From contig NZ_RQJW01000003.1 in assembly GCF_004028635.1 (NCBI RefSeq), positions 1,116,001-1,180,000 on the forward strand: a stretch of DNA of 64,000 nucleotides, read 5' to 3'. The notes under the pieces were generated by a model that worked only from the letters and a program-made list of their open reading frames with translations, was not told the origin of the DNA and searched no databases. The position numbers and the translations under genes are program-made. Below, piece after piece: positions 27,534-38,051 of the stretch (position 1 is its first letter; the number at the start of each line of letters is the position of its first letter). The stretch is from Streptomyces cyaneus. Lineage in GTDB: Bacteria > Actinomycetota > Actinomycetes > Streptomycetales > Streptomycetaceae.

Positions 27534-28019
27534 TTCCAGGATGAGTTCACTCGTGTGAGTGAGCGAGTTATCCACAATCCCGCGGCTGTCCACGGAAATC
27601 CGGCTCGCTCTTCTGCCCAACCCGACCGCGCCGTACCGTGATTCACGCGAGGCGCAGCTGTTGTGTCATGGCGACGGGGCGCATCGGCGTGAATGGGGGA
27701 TTCACATGTCGGGGGATACGGCGGGGCAGGACAGTGCAGGGCTGCGGCGCGACGCGATCGGGTTGCCGTGGTGATCGTCGAGTTGCTCAAGGGGCTCGCC
27801 ACGCCCTGGCCCCGCATCGAGTCGGACACGCACATCATCTCGACGGGTTCGGCCCGGCCACTGGAGGACGCCTTTCGGATATCCCAGCTCGACCTGTCCG
27901 CAAGCAGTGGCTGCCCGCACACGAGACGCACCGCGGACTTCATGGCCGGCTGTGGGAGACAGCAGCGACTCTGCGCTGAGCATCCCCGCCGGCATCAACA
28001 CCGAAAGGCAATCCCTCCT
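27534..28019. other. Intergenic region upstream of the amidase gene
   Basis: A 486-base stretch with no full gene. It holds a small hairpin after the ROK gene (tcactc-gtgt-gagtga, 27547-27562), a consensus-like DnaA box TTATCCACA at 27568-27576 with a weaker partner (ctgtccacg) nearby, and a 22-codon reading frame at 27706-27774 (listed separately). The DnaA box is isolated and I do not claim an origin. Confidence 0.5.
27706..27774 (+). pseudogene. Possible 5' remnant of an amino-acid permease gene
   Basis: A 22-codon frame beginning ATG after a TGGGGGA sequence, ending in LRRDAIGLPW then stop. Actinobacterial APC-family amino-acid permeases often open with a polar stretch followed by LRRDAIGL, so this may be the head of a lost permease. 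The downstream 240 bases contain no recognisable permease helices in any frame, so the call is tentative. It could also be a chance frame. Confidence 0.22.
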
Positions 28020-28619
28020 TTGGAACGCGCAAGACCACGCCCCACCCGACGGCGCATCCTCCAGGGCACCGCCCTCGCCTCCGTCCCGTACGTCCTGCTC
28101 CCCGAACGGCGGGCCGGTGCCCATGTCCCGGGGCCTGACTACCCGCTCGCCGCGTGGCGACCGGCGAGCACCGCCAACTACACGGGGGCGAACCGCCCCA
28201 CGACCCACCTGGTCGACCGGGTGATCATCCATGTGACACAGACCACCTACCCCAAGACCCTGTTCGTCTTCGAGAACCCCAGGAAGAAGGTGTCCGCCCA
28301 CTACGTCGTCCGATCAGGAGACGGACACACCTCCCAGTGCGTCCGCGAGGCGGACATCGCCTGGCACGCCGGGGACTGGGACCACAACGCGCGCAGCATC
28401 GGCATAGAGCACGAGGGCTGGGTGGACCAACCCGGCTTCTTCACCGGCGTCCTGTACGAGAAGTCGGCCCTGCTGACGGCGGCGATCTGCGAAAGGTACG
28501 GCATCCCCAAGGACCGGGAGCACATCATCGGGCACTACGAGGTTCCTGGCACGGATCACACCGATCCTGGTCCGCACTGGGACTGGACGCGCTACATACG
28601 ACTGGTCAACTCGGCCTGA
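28020..28619 (+). CDS. Tat-exported N-acetylmuramoyl-L-alanine amidase/PGRP-like protein
   Basis: Zinc amidase of the Amidase_2/peptidoglycan recognition type (199 residues from a TTG start), which cleaves the bond between MurNAc and L-Ala in peptidoglycan. The N-terminus has a twin-arginine pattern TRRRILQG (residues 9-16) and a hydrophobic stretch to about 28, so Tat export is likely. Zinc ligands are probably His71 (VIIHVT), His180 and Asp182 or a nearby residue (TDHTDPGPHWDW), with Glu130 (IGIEHEG) or Tyr as the catalytic partner. No ATG gives the full signal, and an AAAGG lies about 12 bases before the TTG. No cell-wall anchor domain is attached. Confidence 0.85.
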   Translation: MERARPRPTRRRILQGTALASVPYVLLPERRAGAHVPGPDYPLAAWRPASTANYTGANRPTTHLVDRVIIHVTQTTYPKTLFVFENPRKKVSAHYVVRSGDGHTSQCVREADIAWHAGDWDHNARSIGIEHEGWVDQPGFFTGVLYEKSALLTAAICERYGIPKDREHIIGHYEVPGTDHTDPGPHWDWTRYIRLVNSA

Positions 28620-28703
28620 GACGGGCCGCAACCGACCGAACCGGTGTGCCCGCTCAGGTGAGCCCCGTCGAAAAGGTTGTCCGCCCGCGTACCCGGAGTG
28701 ACG

Positions 28704-30020
28704 ATGTCCCCAGCCGCATCGCCGTCCGGGGAGGCCGAGTTGACCGATCCGTGGGTGGCCCTGGAACCGGGGGCCGACCCCGCCGAGCGTGTCCGGGTAC
28801 TGCGTCGTGCGCACGAGACGTTCACCGAGGTGGGCACAGTGCCGCAGCCGGTGCGTTCGGTGGTGGCCGATTCGTGGCGGCGTTCCGCGCGGGCCGGGGT
28901 GGGCCCGGACGGGACGGCGAGCGTAGAGCTCGCGGACAGCGATCTCGGCGCCTATCGCGCAGAGCATCCGCTGGCGCGGGTGATGCCGCTGTTCCGGGAG
29001 CTGTTGGGCACGTTTGCCGCCGACGGCGAGCATCTGCTCGCGGTGTGCGACGCGCACAGCAGGCTGCTGTGGGTCGAGGGCCATCCGATGACCCGGCGCA
29101 GGGCGGGGCGGATGAACTTCGTGCCGGGCGCGCGGTGGGCGGAGACCGCGGTCGGGACGAACGCGCCGGGCACGGCGGTCGCAGTGGACCGGCCGGTGCA
29201 GGTGTTCGCGGCCGAGCATTTCATCCGCCAGGTGCAGCCCTGGACCTGTGCGGCGGCGCCGGTGCACGATCCGCGTACCGGGCGAGTGCTCGGGGCGGTG
29301 GACATCACCGGTGGCGACGGGCTCGCGCATCCGCACAGCCTGGGGTTCGTGCAGGCGGTCGCGCGTGCCGCGGAGTCCCATCTGGCGCTGCTCGCCCCGC
29401 CGGTGCCCGCGGCAGACACACCGGAGCTGTCCGCGCTGGGCCGCGACGAGGCACAGTTCGTCAGCGGTGGCCGCCGGGTCAGGCTCAGTCGCCGGCACAG
29501 CGAGATCCTGGTACTGCTGGCCCGCCATCCGGAGGGGCTGACCGGGGACGAGCTGTTGTGCGCGCTGTACGAGGACGAGTCGGTGACGCCGGTGACGCTG
29601 CGCGCCGAACTGGCCCGCCTGCGCCGGATACTCGGCCCCGGGCTGCTCGGCTCGCGGCCCTACCGGCTCACGGTGCCGGTCGAGTCGGATGTGGCGGTCG
29701 TCGAGCGTCGTCTGGAGACCGGTGCGGTCACGGGCGCGGCCATGGCGTACGCCGGACCGCTGCTGCCCGGTTCCCAGGCACCGGCGGTGGTGCGGCTCAG
29801 GCGCCGCCTCGCCGACGGACTCCGTACGGCGTTGATCGCCCGCCGCGACCCCGACCTGCTGGCCGACTGGGCGCACGCGCCGTGGGGCGAGGACGACCTC
29901 GACGTATGGCGGGCGCTCGCCACGGTGCGCCCGACGGCGGCGGCGCGGTCGCGGCTGGCCGCGCTGGAGTCCGAACTGTCGGCGCCGTCCGCACGGCCCT
30001 CCTGGGAGCGCCGGCCATAA
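28704..30020 (+). CDS. GAF domain transcriptional regulator (AcoR-like, no sigma-54 domain)
   Basis: A 438-residue regulator. The N-terminal region resembles the AcoR-type sensor: VRSVVADSWRRSARAGV (about 49-65) and a GAF domain with GARWAETAVGTNAPGTAVAVDRPVQVFAAEHF (about 143-174). The sigma-54 AAA+ domain of AcoR is missing. Instead a winged helix follows at about 260-320 (LSRRHSEILVLLARHPEGLTGDELL). Such proteins commonly sit beside aldehyde dehydrogenase genes, as here, so it probably activates the next gene in response to an alcohol or aldehyde. The ATG at 28704 has a CGGAG site; an upstream TTG was rejected. Confidence 0.85.
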   Translation: MSPAASPSGEAELTDPWVALEPGADPAERVRVLRRAHETFTEVGTVPQPVRSVVADSWRRSARAGVGPDGTASVELADSDLGAYRAEHPLARVMPLFRELLGTFAADGEHLLAVCDAHSRLLWVEGHPMTRRRAGRMNFVPGARWAETAVGTNAPGTAVAVDRPVQVFAAEHFIRQVQPWTCAAAPVHDPRTGRVLGAVDITGGDGLAHPHSLGFVQAVARAAESHLALLAPPVPAADTPELSALGRDEAQFVSGGRRVRLSRRHSEILVLLARHPEGLTGDELLCALYEDESVTPVTLRAELARLRRILGPGLLGSRPYRLTVPVESDVAVVERRLETGAVTGAAMAYAGPLLPGSQAPAVVRLRRRLADGLRTALIARRDPDLLADWAHAPWGEDDLDVWRALATVRPTAAARSRLAALESELSAPSARPSWERRP

Positions 30021-30130
30021 CCCTCACCGAACCCTCGCCCCGCGCAACGTACTTGCAACCTCGACGTCCCTAGCCTCGCGCCGAGAGCTGCCCAACGGCG
30101 GGCAGCGCTTCTGCAGGGAGGCAGACCAGC

Positions 30131-31654
<1,524 letters not shown>

Positions 31655-31665
31655 AGGCACGAAAA

Positions 31666-31703
31666 AAGGCGCCTGACCTGGGCTTTTGCCCGTCAGGCGC
31701 CTT
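31666..31703 (+). terminator. Strong rho-independent terminator after aldehyde dehydrogenase
   Basis: Inverted repeat aaggcgcctgac (31666-31677) and gtcaggcgcctt (31692-31703), 12 perfect base pairs, with an inner gggc-tttt-gccc stem. It begins 11 bases after the stop and is preceded by an A-run, so it may also work on the opposite strand. Confidence 0.9.
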
Positions 31704-32112
31704 CCTCTCGGTCCATCCGGGGCAAGAACCGACTTACGTCATCACTCCCAGTTCCTCCCACCGCTGTCCCGCTCCTGACCAGTACTTCCGGACCAGTCAC
31801 GGACCGAAATCCGGCTCACCCTTCAGACTCCGCGCCCTGGCTGACGCGACCGCACTCCTGCATGGACTGCTCGATGAGGCGTGAACCTCGGCTTGCCTGG
31901 TCGGCGTCGAGCTCCGTGACCTCGACTGAGGACGGAGATCTTCTCTGGTCCTCCTCCACAGCCGCGCCTTGCCCAGCGGGCAGAGCAGAATGCGACCGGC
32001 ACTCGGGAGGGGGCATCATTCGGCGGTCGGCGTGCGCTGAGACCCGCGGCGCCTGATGTTCCTCGAGACCAGTGCGAGCCGCTGTTTTGGGGCGCAGCTC
32101 GTGGCCGCACCG
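31704..32112. other. Intergenic region between terminator and LysR gene
   Basis: A 409-base stretch between convergent genes. A 67-codon minus-strand frame (31816-32019) lacks a ribosome site and has no familiar motif. I see no RNA gene or repeat. This marks the boundary between the conserved-looking left part and the accessory part. Confidence 0.5.
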
Positions 32113-33066
32113 TCAGCCCCGCCGGACCGCCCCGAGCTGGGCCCGGTGCAGGTCCGGGGCGGTGAATCGCTGCGCCACCGTGCGCAGGACGCGGGCCATC
32201 GCCTGGGCGGGTGGGGTGGCGGGGCGTGCCGCGGCGCGTGCGAGGAGGATACGGCGGGTGGGGGCCGGGACGTCGGAGGCGAACGGCAGGAGGCGCACGT
32301 CGCTGCGTCGGCTGGTGAGGGCCAGGCGGGGTGCGAGCGCGATGCCGAGACCGGCGGCGACCATGGCCTGTGCCTCCTGGTAGTCGTGCGATGAGTAGGC
32401 GATGCGCGGCTCGAATCCCGCCTGGCGACAGCTTCGGCGCAGGACGTCGGCGACGGGGTGGTTGTCGGCGCGGATGATCCACTCTTGGTCGGCGAGGTCG
32501 CCGAGGCGCACGGAAGGATGTGTGCGCAGGGGCGAGTCGGCAGGGACGACCAGCACCGTGGGGTCGTCCAGCAGGTGGGTGAGGGTGAGCGCCGGATCGT
32601 CGAGGCGGTTCCATTCGTAGTCCCAGAGCAGCCCTTGCTCCACCTCACCGGTGTGCAGCATCTCCCTGAGCTCCGCGAGGACCCCGGCGCGTACCTCGAT
32701 GCGGATTCCGGTGTGGCGGCGGCGGAAGCGGGTGAGCGCGAGCGGCAGCAAGGACGCGCTCGCCGTAGGGAAGGAACCGAGCCGCAAGGTGCCCTGGTCG
32801 AGGGCCGTGAACGAGTCCAAGTCGGCTTGCGCTGCGCGCAGTTCACGGCGGATCGCCTGACCTCGCTCGGCCAGCGCGGCACCCGCCGGGGTGGGGCGGA
32901 TACCGCGTGGCAGCCGCTCGATGAGGGGCTGCCCTGCCTCCTGTTCCAGCAGGGACATCTGCTGGGAGGCGGCGGAGGTGGTCATGCCGAGGGCTTCCGC
33001 CGCGGCAGTGAGTGAACCGCGTTCGGTGGCCTCGGTGAGCAGCAGCAGACGGCGCACGTTGAGCAT
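32113..33066 (-). CDS. LysR family transcriptional regulator
   Basis: LysR-type regulator of 317 residues. The winged HTH is at the N-terminus (LTEATERGSLTAAAEALGMTTSAASQQMSLLEQEAG, about 10-45), followed by the periplasmic-binding-like effector domain (GTLRLGSFPTASASLLPLAL near 92-111). The ATG at 33066 begins the conserved MLNVRRLLLL; longer starts overlap the divergent promoter. Divergent from prpF and a MatC-type carrier, it probably controls both; the effector may be their tricarboxylic or dicarboxylic acid substrate. A perfect palindrome lies 9 bases upstream of its start. Confidence 0.92.
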   Translation of the reverse strand: MLNVRRLLLLTEATERGSLTAAAEALGMTTSAASQQMSLLEQEAGQPLIERLPRGIRPTPAGAALAERGQAIRRELRAAQADLDSFTALDQGTLRLGSFPTASASLLPLALTRFRRRHTGIRIEVRAGVLAELREMLHTGEVEQGLLWDYEWNRLDDPALTLTHLLDDPTVLVVPADSPLRTHPSVRLGDLADQEWIIRADNHPVADVLRRSCRQAGFEPRIAYSSHDYQEAQAMVAAGLGIALAPRLALTSRRSDVRLLPFASDVPAPTRRILLARAAARPATPPAQAMARVLRTVAQRFTAPDLHRAQLGAVRRG

Positions 33067-33075
33067 GCCGTCGAC

Positions 33076-33090
33076 TTTAGCTGAGCTAAA
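33076..33090. promoter_or_regulatory. Candidate LysR operator palindrome
   Basis: TTTAGCTGAGCTAAA, a perfect 15-base palindrome around a central G, fitting the LysR T-N11-A pattern. It lies only 9 bases upstream of the LysR start codon, so binding there would repress the regulator gene itself and could activate prpF on the other side. Confidence 0.65.
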
Positions 33091-33239
33091 CCCACGTGAA
33101 GCGAACTGCGATTGTTCCGAAGTCATGCCTCTGCGAAGGTCTCCGCAATCGCCGAGCGGTTCACCGGCCCGCAATGCGCCCGTAACCGCTGCCTCGGCCC
33201 TTTCCACCTACCTCCGTTGATCCAGGAAGAGCCTCAGAC

Positions 33240-34358
33240 GTGCACATTCCCGCGACCCTGGTGCGTGGCGGCACAAGCAAGTGCTGGCTGTTCAACCAGG
33301 TCGAAGTCCCTGCCGACCGTGGCGACCTCGAAAGGCTGCTGGTCGCCGCGTACGGCGCCACCGACCCCGTGGAGCTGGACGGGGTCGGCGGGGCAACCCC
33401 CACCACCTCGAAAGCGGCCGTGGTCAGCGCCTCACCCCGGCCAGGTATCGATGTCGACTACCTGTTCGCTCAAGTCGGCATCGGGACGGGCTCGGTGGAG
33501 TGGACGAGCAACTGCGGCAACTGCGCCACCGGCGTCGCCCTGTACGCGGTGACCAAAGGAATGGTTCCGGTCACCGGCGACCGGACACGCGTGGTGATGT
33601 GCAACACCAATACCGGCGCGGTCCTCGAAGGGATCGTCGACACCCCCGGAGGCGTGGTGCACCACTTCGGCCGCCAGACGGTACCCGGCACCCGTGCCGG
33701 CGGGGTCGCGGTCGGCCTCACCTTCCGCAACCCCGCCGGTACCACTGCCTTGCTGCTTCCCACCGGCAGGACCGCCCAGGACCTGCGGGTCGGCGCCGCC
33801 GAGCCGGTACGCGTGAGCATGGTGACCGCAGGAGCGCCGGTCGTCCTTGTCGACGCCGCCAGTGCCGGGCGTACCGGTGCCGAGTCGCTGGAGCGGATGA
33901 GCTCGGACGTCCCCTGGCTGCGCACCGTCCGTCATACCGCCGCACCCCTGATGGGGCTGCTCCGGCCGGGCGAGGAACCGGGCGACGCGGTGCCGAAGGT
34001 GGGCCTGGTGGGCCCGCCGGTGCCGTACACCACCCCCCTCGGTGAACCGGTCGGTGCCGAGGACTACGACATCTCGGTGCGCATGCTCAGCATGAACGCC
34101 CCGCACCCCGCGATCGGCCTGACCTCTGCCGTCGCCGTCGCGGCGGCCGGGCTGCTGGAGGGGTCCGTGGTCTCCCGGATCACGGGCGGCCCGACCGACG
34201 AGTGGTTGCGCCTCGGCACGCCCGCCGGCGTCGTCGCGGTCCGCTGCAGCGATGTGAGGGACGGCCTGCCGCACCGGGTCACCGTGCAGCGCGCGGCCCG
34301 TCTGCTCGCCGACGCCCGCATCTACGTACCGGAAGCAGGCAGCCCGCAAGCCGCCTGA
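33240..34358 (+). CDS. prpF: PrpF family isomerase (methylaconitate/oxalomesaconate-type)
   Basis: A 372-residue PrpF-fold protein related to cis-trans aconitate isomerases, methylaconitate isomerase and 4-oxalomesaconate tautomerase. Family marks are IPATLVRGGTSK at the N-terminus, ELDGVGGATPTTSKAAVVS near 46-64, SNCGNCATGVALYA near 90-103, and MNAPHPAIGLTSAVAVAAA near 284-302. These enzymes shuttle a proton on unsaturated tricarboxylates. The exact substrate is open. The GTG start has a GGAAGAG site. It is followed by a dicarboxylate carrier gene and divergent from LysR, so a small tricarboxylate-use operon is likely. Confidence 0.9.
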   Translation: MHIPATLVRGGTSKCWLFNQVEVPADRGDLERLLVAAYGATDPVELDGVGGATPTTSKAAVVSASPRPGIDVDYLFAQVGIGTGSVEWTSNCGNCATGVALYAVTKGMVPVTGDRTRVVMCNTNTGAVLEGIVDTPGGVVHHFGRQTVPGTRAGGVAVGLTFRNPAGTTALLLPTGRTAQDLRVGAAEPVRVSMVTAGAPVVLVDAASAGRTGAESLERMSSDVPWLRTVRHTAAPLMGLLRPGEEPGDAVPKVGLVGPPVPYTTPLGEPVGAEDYDISVRMLSMNAPHPAIGLTSAVAVAAAGLLEGSVVSRITGGPTDEWLRLGTPAGVVAVRCSDVRDGLPHRVTVQRAARLLADARIYVPEAGSPQAA

Positions 34359-34465
34359 GCCGCGACGAACATCACCTCGGTGAGGCCGACTCCCAGCCGT
34401 CCGCACCGGGATACCCTCGCGCCCTCGGGGCGCGCCACCCCGTCCCCACCGCACCAAGGACAAAG

Positions 34466-35719
34466 ATGTCTGCTGAAGTGATCTCCATAGGCGCCCTGCT
34501 GGTGATGTTCGTGGTCGGCACCGTGCTGCCGATCAATCTGGGCATCCTCGCCTTCGTCGCCACCTTCGCGGTCGGCACCGTCTCGCTCGGCCTCACCGAG
34601 GACGAGATCTTCGAGGGGTTCCCGGCGAAGCTCTTCGTCACCATCGTCGGAGTCACCTACCTGTTCTCCGTCGCCCGCCGCAACGGCACCATCGACTGGC
34701 TCGTCGCGGCCGGGGTGCGGCTGGTACGCGGCAAGGTAGAGCTCATCCCCTGGGTGCTGTTCCTGGTGGCCGCCCTGCTGACGGCGTTCGGTACGTTCAC
34801 CCCGGCCGCGGTCGCGATCCTCGCGCCGATCGGCATGAACTTCGCCTACCGCTACAAGCTCAACCCGCTGGTCGTCGGCATGATGGTGATCAGCGGCGGG
34901 CACGCGGGCGCGTTCTCCCCGCTGGCCGTCTCCGGTGCGCTGGTGCTCGGCCTCGTCGACAAGACCGATGTGCAGGTCTCCGCCGTGGCGCTGTTCAGCG
35001 CCAGCTTCGTGATCAACCTGGTGCTCTCGATCCTCACCTACGCCCTTCTCGCCAAGCGTCCCGCCCCCCTGGTCGAGGGCGCCGCGGAGGCAGCCGACGA
35101 CGAGGACCTCGCCGTCTCCGGCAGGCCCGACTGGCGGCAGTGGCTCACCCTCGCCTCTCTGGTGGCCCTCGTCGTCGGCGCGCTCGGCTTCCACCTGGAG
35201 ATCGGCTTCCTCGCGCTGGCTGCCGGCGCCCTGCTGGCCCTGGTGGACATGAAGCGGCAGGAGAAGGCCGTGGACGGCGTCAGCTGGTCCACCCTGCTTC
35301 TGGTCGCGGGCATGATGACGTACATCGCGATGCTGGAGAAGGCCGGCGTCATCGAGAAGATCTCCGAGCACGCGGCGGGCCTCGGCGCCCCGCTCGTCGT
35401 CGCCCTGCTGCTGTGCTTCACCGTGGCCATCACCTCCGCCTTCGCCTCCTCCACCGCGATCCTCACCGCGATCATCCCCATCGCCGTACCGCTGCTGCTC
35501 TCCAGCCACCTCAGCGCCGTCGGACTGATCACCGCGCTCGCCGTCTCCACGACGATCGTCGACACCTCGCCCTTCTCGACCAACGGCGCACTCGTCCTCA
35601 GCAACGCCCGCGGCGTGGACACCCGCCGCTTCTACCGCCAGGTCATCGGCTACACCGGCGGAATCGTCGCCCTCGGCCCCGTCGTCGCCTGGGGCGCCCT
35701 GGTCCTGCCCTGGTCATAG
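34466..35719 (+). CDS. MatC-type dicarboxylate carrier (SLC13/ion transporter superfamily)
   Basis: A 417-residue polytopic membrane transporter with about ten to twelve helices. The N-terminus (ISIGALLVMFVVGTVLPINLGILAFVATFAVGT) and repeated half-structure, with ITSAFASSTAILTAIIPIAVPLL and STTIVDTSPFSTNGALVLSNA in the second half, match the MatC/malonate-dicarboxylate carrier family of the ion transporter superfamily. A polar cytoplasmic loop separates the halves (near residues 205-225). The ATG at 34466 has an AAGGA site. It is 107 bases after prpF and likely imports the acid that PrpF isomerises. A hairpin terminator follows. Confidence 0.88.
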   Translation: MSAEVISIGALLVMFVVGTVLPINLGILAFVATFAVGTVSLGLTEDEIFEGFPAKLFVTIVGVTYLFSVARRNGTIDWLVAAGVRLVRGKVELIPWVLFLVAALLTAFGTFTPAAVAILAPIGMNFAYRYKLNPLVVGMMVISGGHAGAFSPLAVSGALVLGLVDKTDVQVSAVALFSASFVINLVLSILTYALLAKRPAPLVEGAAEAADDEDLAVSGRPDWRQWLTLASLVALVVGALGFHLEIGFLALAAGALLALVDMKRQEKAVDGVSWSTLLLVAGMMTYIAMLEKAGVIEKISEHAAGLGAPLVVALLLCFTVAITSAFASSTAILTAIIPIAVPLLLSSHLSAVGLITALAVSTTIVDTSPFSTNGALVLSNARGVDTRRFYRQVIGYTGGIVALGPVVAWGALVLPWS

Positions 35720-35738
35720 CCCAAAGACCGACGACGAA

Positions 35739-35784
35739 CAGCAGAGGGCGCCGAGCTGGACCACGCACGGCGCCCTCCGTGCTG
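35739..35784 (+). terminator. Hairpin terminator after the dicarboxylate carrier gene
   Basis: Perfect 10-bp stem gagggcgccg (35744-35753) and cggcgccctc (35768-35777), extended by cagca/tgctg after a two-base bulge. It starts 20 bases after the stop. No U-run follows. The remaining bases to 36012 hold no gene I can support. Confidence 0.8.
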
Positions 35785-36012
35785 ATTCTGTGTGCAGGAC
35801 CAGGGGATACAGACGCAGTCGGCGACGGGCAGCGTCTACCGAAGCAACGCTTTCGACGCGCCGCAGCCGAATGCGCCCCTGCGCCTGCGCGGCGCCCCCT
35901 GGCGCGTCCACACGGCGAAGTCGAGGTCGAGGGCGGCCACGTCAGCCAAGTCGACAGGGACTCCGCCAGCGCTTGCGCGGTCGCGTCCATTGCCCTGTTG
36001 CCCGACGAGGCG

Positions 36013-36765
36013 TCAGTTCTCCGTATGTTCGCTTCCTTCTGCGCGGGTTGCGCGGGCGCGCTGCGCGCGGAGCTCCACGGCGTCGAGGAGCAGGCCGAGC
36101 GCGGTCTCGAACTGGTCCTCTTCGTCGATTTCCGCGAGATAGGGGGCGACCTGTGCCAGGTTCGGGTACCGCTGTGGCGAGGCCGCCAGGTACTCGCGGC
36201 GCCAGGCCAGCCGGTCGCCTTCCTGAGCGGCCTTGTCCAGCACGTTGAAGGAAGCCTCGAAGGCGCTGGCGGCGAGTGCCATTTCGGCCAGGACCCGGTA
36301 GTACGAGGCCGCTTCGCGTCCATGGAGGCCGGCCTGGAGCAGGGCTCCGATGACCACGTCGGCGCCCTGGAACTCCGGCTCGCGCCGCGAGGTGCGGGCC
36401 GCGACCAGGACGGCCACGCCCGGGTGCCGCAGGCATGCGGCACGGATCCGTCGGGCGAGCGACGCGAGGGTCTCACGCCAGCTTTCCGACGGTGCGAAGT
36501 CGTGCAGGGCATCGCCGACCAGCCGGGCGGCCAGGCCGAGCAGCAGGTCGTCCTTGCTGCGGAAGTGCCGCAGGACGGCGGTGTGGTCGGCGCCCAGATC
36601 GGTGCCCAGCCGACGGAAGGTGAGCGCCTGCGGACCGTCCGTCTCGATCACGGCCATTGCGGTGTCCAGGATCAGATCCGGGGTGAGAAAAGATGCCGGA
36701 CGCTGCTTCCGCCGCGCGGGAGTGGCTTGTGCCGAGTTGGTCTTCGCGCGTGTCATGGCCGTCAT
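36013..36765 (-). CDS. TetR family transcriptional regulator
   Basis: TetR-type repressor, about 250 residues. The HTH is LTPDLILDTAMAVIETDGPQALTFRRLGTDLGADHTAVLRHFRSKDDLLLGL (about residues 25-75), ending in the usual HFRSKDDLL. The rest is the helical ligand domain with a TetR_C-like segment (LRHPGVAVLVAARTSRREPEF). ATGs at 36765 and 36756 are both possible. It begins 16 bases after the serine hydrolase stop, so both are probably on one transcript. The junction reads ttgacaacgccgtagataag, which resembles a TetR operator half and a -35 element. Confidence 0.88.
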   Translation of the reverse strand: MTAMTRAKTNSAQATPARRKQRPASFLTPDLILDTAMAVIETDGPQALTFRRLGTDLGADHTAVLRHFRSKDDLLLGLAARLVGDALHDFAPSESWRETLASLARRIRAACLRHPGVAVLVAARTSRREPEFQGADVVIGALLQAGLHGREAASYYRVLAEMALAASAFEASFNVLDKAAQEGDRLAWRREYLAASPQRYPNLAQVAPYLAEIDEEDQFETALGLLLDAVELRAQRARATRAEGSEHTEN

Positions 36766-36781
36766 CTTATCTACGGCGTTG

Positions 36782-37984
36782 TCAACGGTGGTCCTCGTGC
36801 AGGTGGTCGGCCACCGCCCGCAGCGCCGTGATGGACTCCGCGTCACGCGAGGGGTCGTCCGCCGTCGGCCACGCGCTGGTCTTGACGATCACCACGTCGG
36901 CGTCCGGGTCCACATACAGGTACTGGCCGTGGATCCCCACCGCGGTGAACGGACGTCGCTCGCCGCCGAGTGTCCACCACTTGTTGCTGTACCCGTAGTG
37001 CGGGTAGCCGCTGGGGCCCAGCGCGCCGACCTCCAGGTGCGGCACCCCGCGTCCCCGGCTGCGCTTCACCCATTCCTCGGGCAGGATGCGCTGCCCGTTC
37101 AGCTCTCCGCCACGGGACATCAGCAGCCCGAGCCGGGCCATGTCGCGGGCGGTGGCATTGAGTGAGCCGCCGGCGATCGCGGTGCGCGGATGCGCCCGGG
37201 TGAGCCAGTAGTACGCGTCGTGCTCAGCGCCGATGCGACTCCAGAGGCGCTCCGTGGTGTACTGCGCGAGGGAGCGGCCGGTGGCGGACTCCAGCACCCA
37301 TCCCAGGACCTGGGTGTCGATCGTCGAGTAGTTGAACTGTGTGCCGGCCTCGGTCGAACGTTTGGCTGAGGACACGACCTCGTGCAGTGAGCCGCCCCCT
37401 GTGGCAGCCTCGGCGAACCGGTTGATCAGACTGTCCCGAACGGTGTAGGTCTCCAGGTCACCCACCCCGCTGCTCATGTCGAGCAGATGCTCGATGGTCA
37501 CCCCGTCGAAGGCGGTGCCCACCAGCCCCTCGCAGTACGCCGTCACCGGCTCGGTCACATCCTTGATCGCCCCCTCGTCGAGGGCGATCCCGATCAGCAT
37601 CGACGTCACCGACTTGGTCATCGAGAACATCTGGAACCGTACGTCGTTCCCGGCGAAGCGCCCTGGATACGACTCGTGGACGATCTCGCCGCCATGCAGC
37701 ACGACGAAGGAGGTGGTGTTCGTTCGGGCATGCAGTTCGGCAAGGCTCCGCTCCCGCCCCTCGAAGCCGTAGGTCACTTCCAGGGGGCGCGGTCGCCGGG
37801 GCAGGGGGAACACATCCCCGCCGCGGCGGACGTCTTCGGTGGGCAGGAGGAGATTCATGTGAGTGAACGTCCACTCATTGACCGGGCGGCGGGTCATCAC
37901 CTCGTCCTGGTGGCGCCACAGCCACACCGCCCCGGCGCCCGCCGCGGCGGCTCCCAGCAGCCATCCACCCGCTTCAAAGCGCAT
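36782..37984 (-). CDS. Serine hydrolase (beta-lactamase/class C, 6-aminohexanoate-dimer hydrolase-like)
   Basis: A 400-residue serine hydrolase of the penicillin-binding/class C beta-lactamase superfamily. The N-terminus has a short membrane segment (GGWLLGAAAAGAGAVWLW), so it is probably membrane-attached. The catalytic SMTK is at 121-124 (Ser121, Lys124), the second motif YST near 217 and the third-motif region HGQ near 367. The set resembles NylB-type carboxylesterases more than true beta-lactamases. It may be repressed by the TetR protein encoded just downstream. The physiological substrate is unknown. Confidence 0.86.
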   Translation of the reverse strand: MRFEAGGWLLGAAAAGAGAVWLWRHQDEVMTRRPVNEWTFTHMNLLLPTEDVRRGGDVFPLPRRPRPLEVTYGFEGRERSLAELHARTNTTSFVVLHGGEIVHESYPGRFAGNDVRFQMFSMTKSVTSMLIGIALDEGAIKDVTEPVTAYCEGLVGTAFDGVTIEHLLDMSSGVGDLETYTVRDSLINRFAEAATGGGSLHEVVSSAKRSTEAGTQFNYSTIDTQVLGWVLESATGRSLAQYTTERLWSRIGAEHDAYYWLTRAHPRTAIAGGSLNATARDMARLGLLMSRGGELNGQRILPEEWVKRSRGRGVPHLEVGALGPSGYPHYGYSNKWWTLGGERRPFTAVGIHGQYLYVDPDADVVIVKTSAWPTADDPSRDAESITALRAVADHLHEDHR

Positions 37985-38051
37985 TACTGATCCCCTTCAT
38001 CGCATGGACATGCCGAGCTTCGACGGCCTCACTCTGGCTTGGCCAACCATC

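Noticed and set aside
27568..27576. DnaA box TTATCCACA as a replication origin
   Set aside because: Only one good box and one weak one; no cluster of boxes, no dnaA or dnaN nearby.
31816..32019. A 67-codon minus-strand frame downstream of LysR
   Set aside because: No ribosome site, no recognisable motif, and it lies between a terminator and the LysR stop; kept as intergenic.
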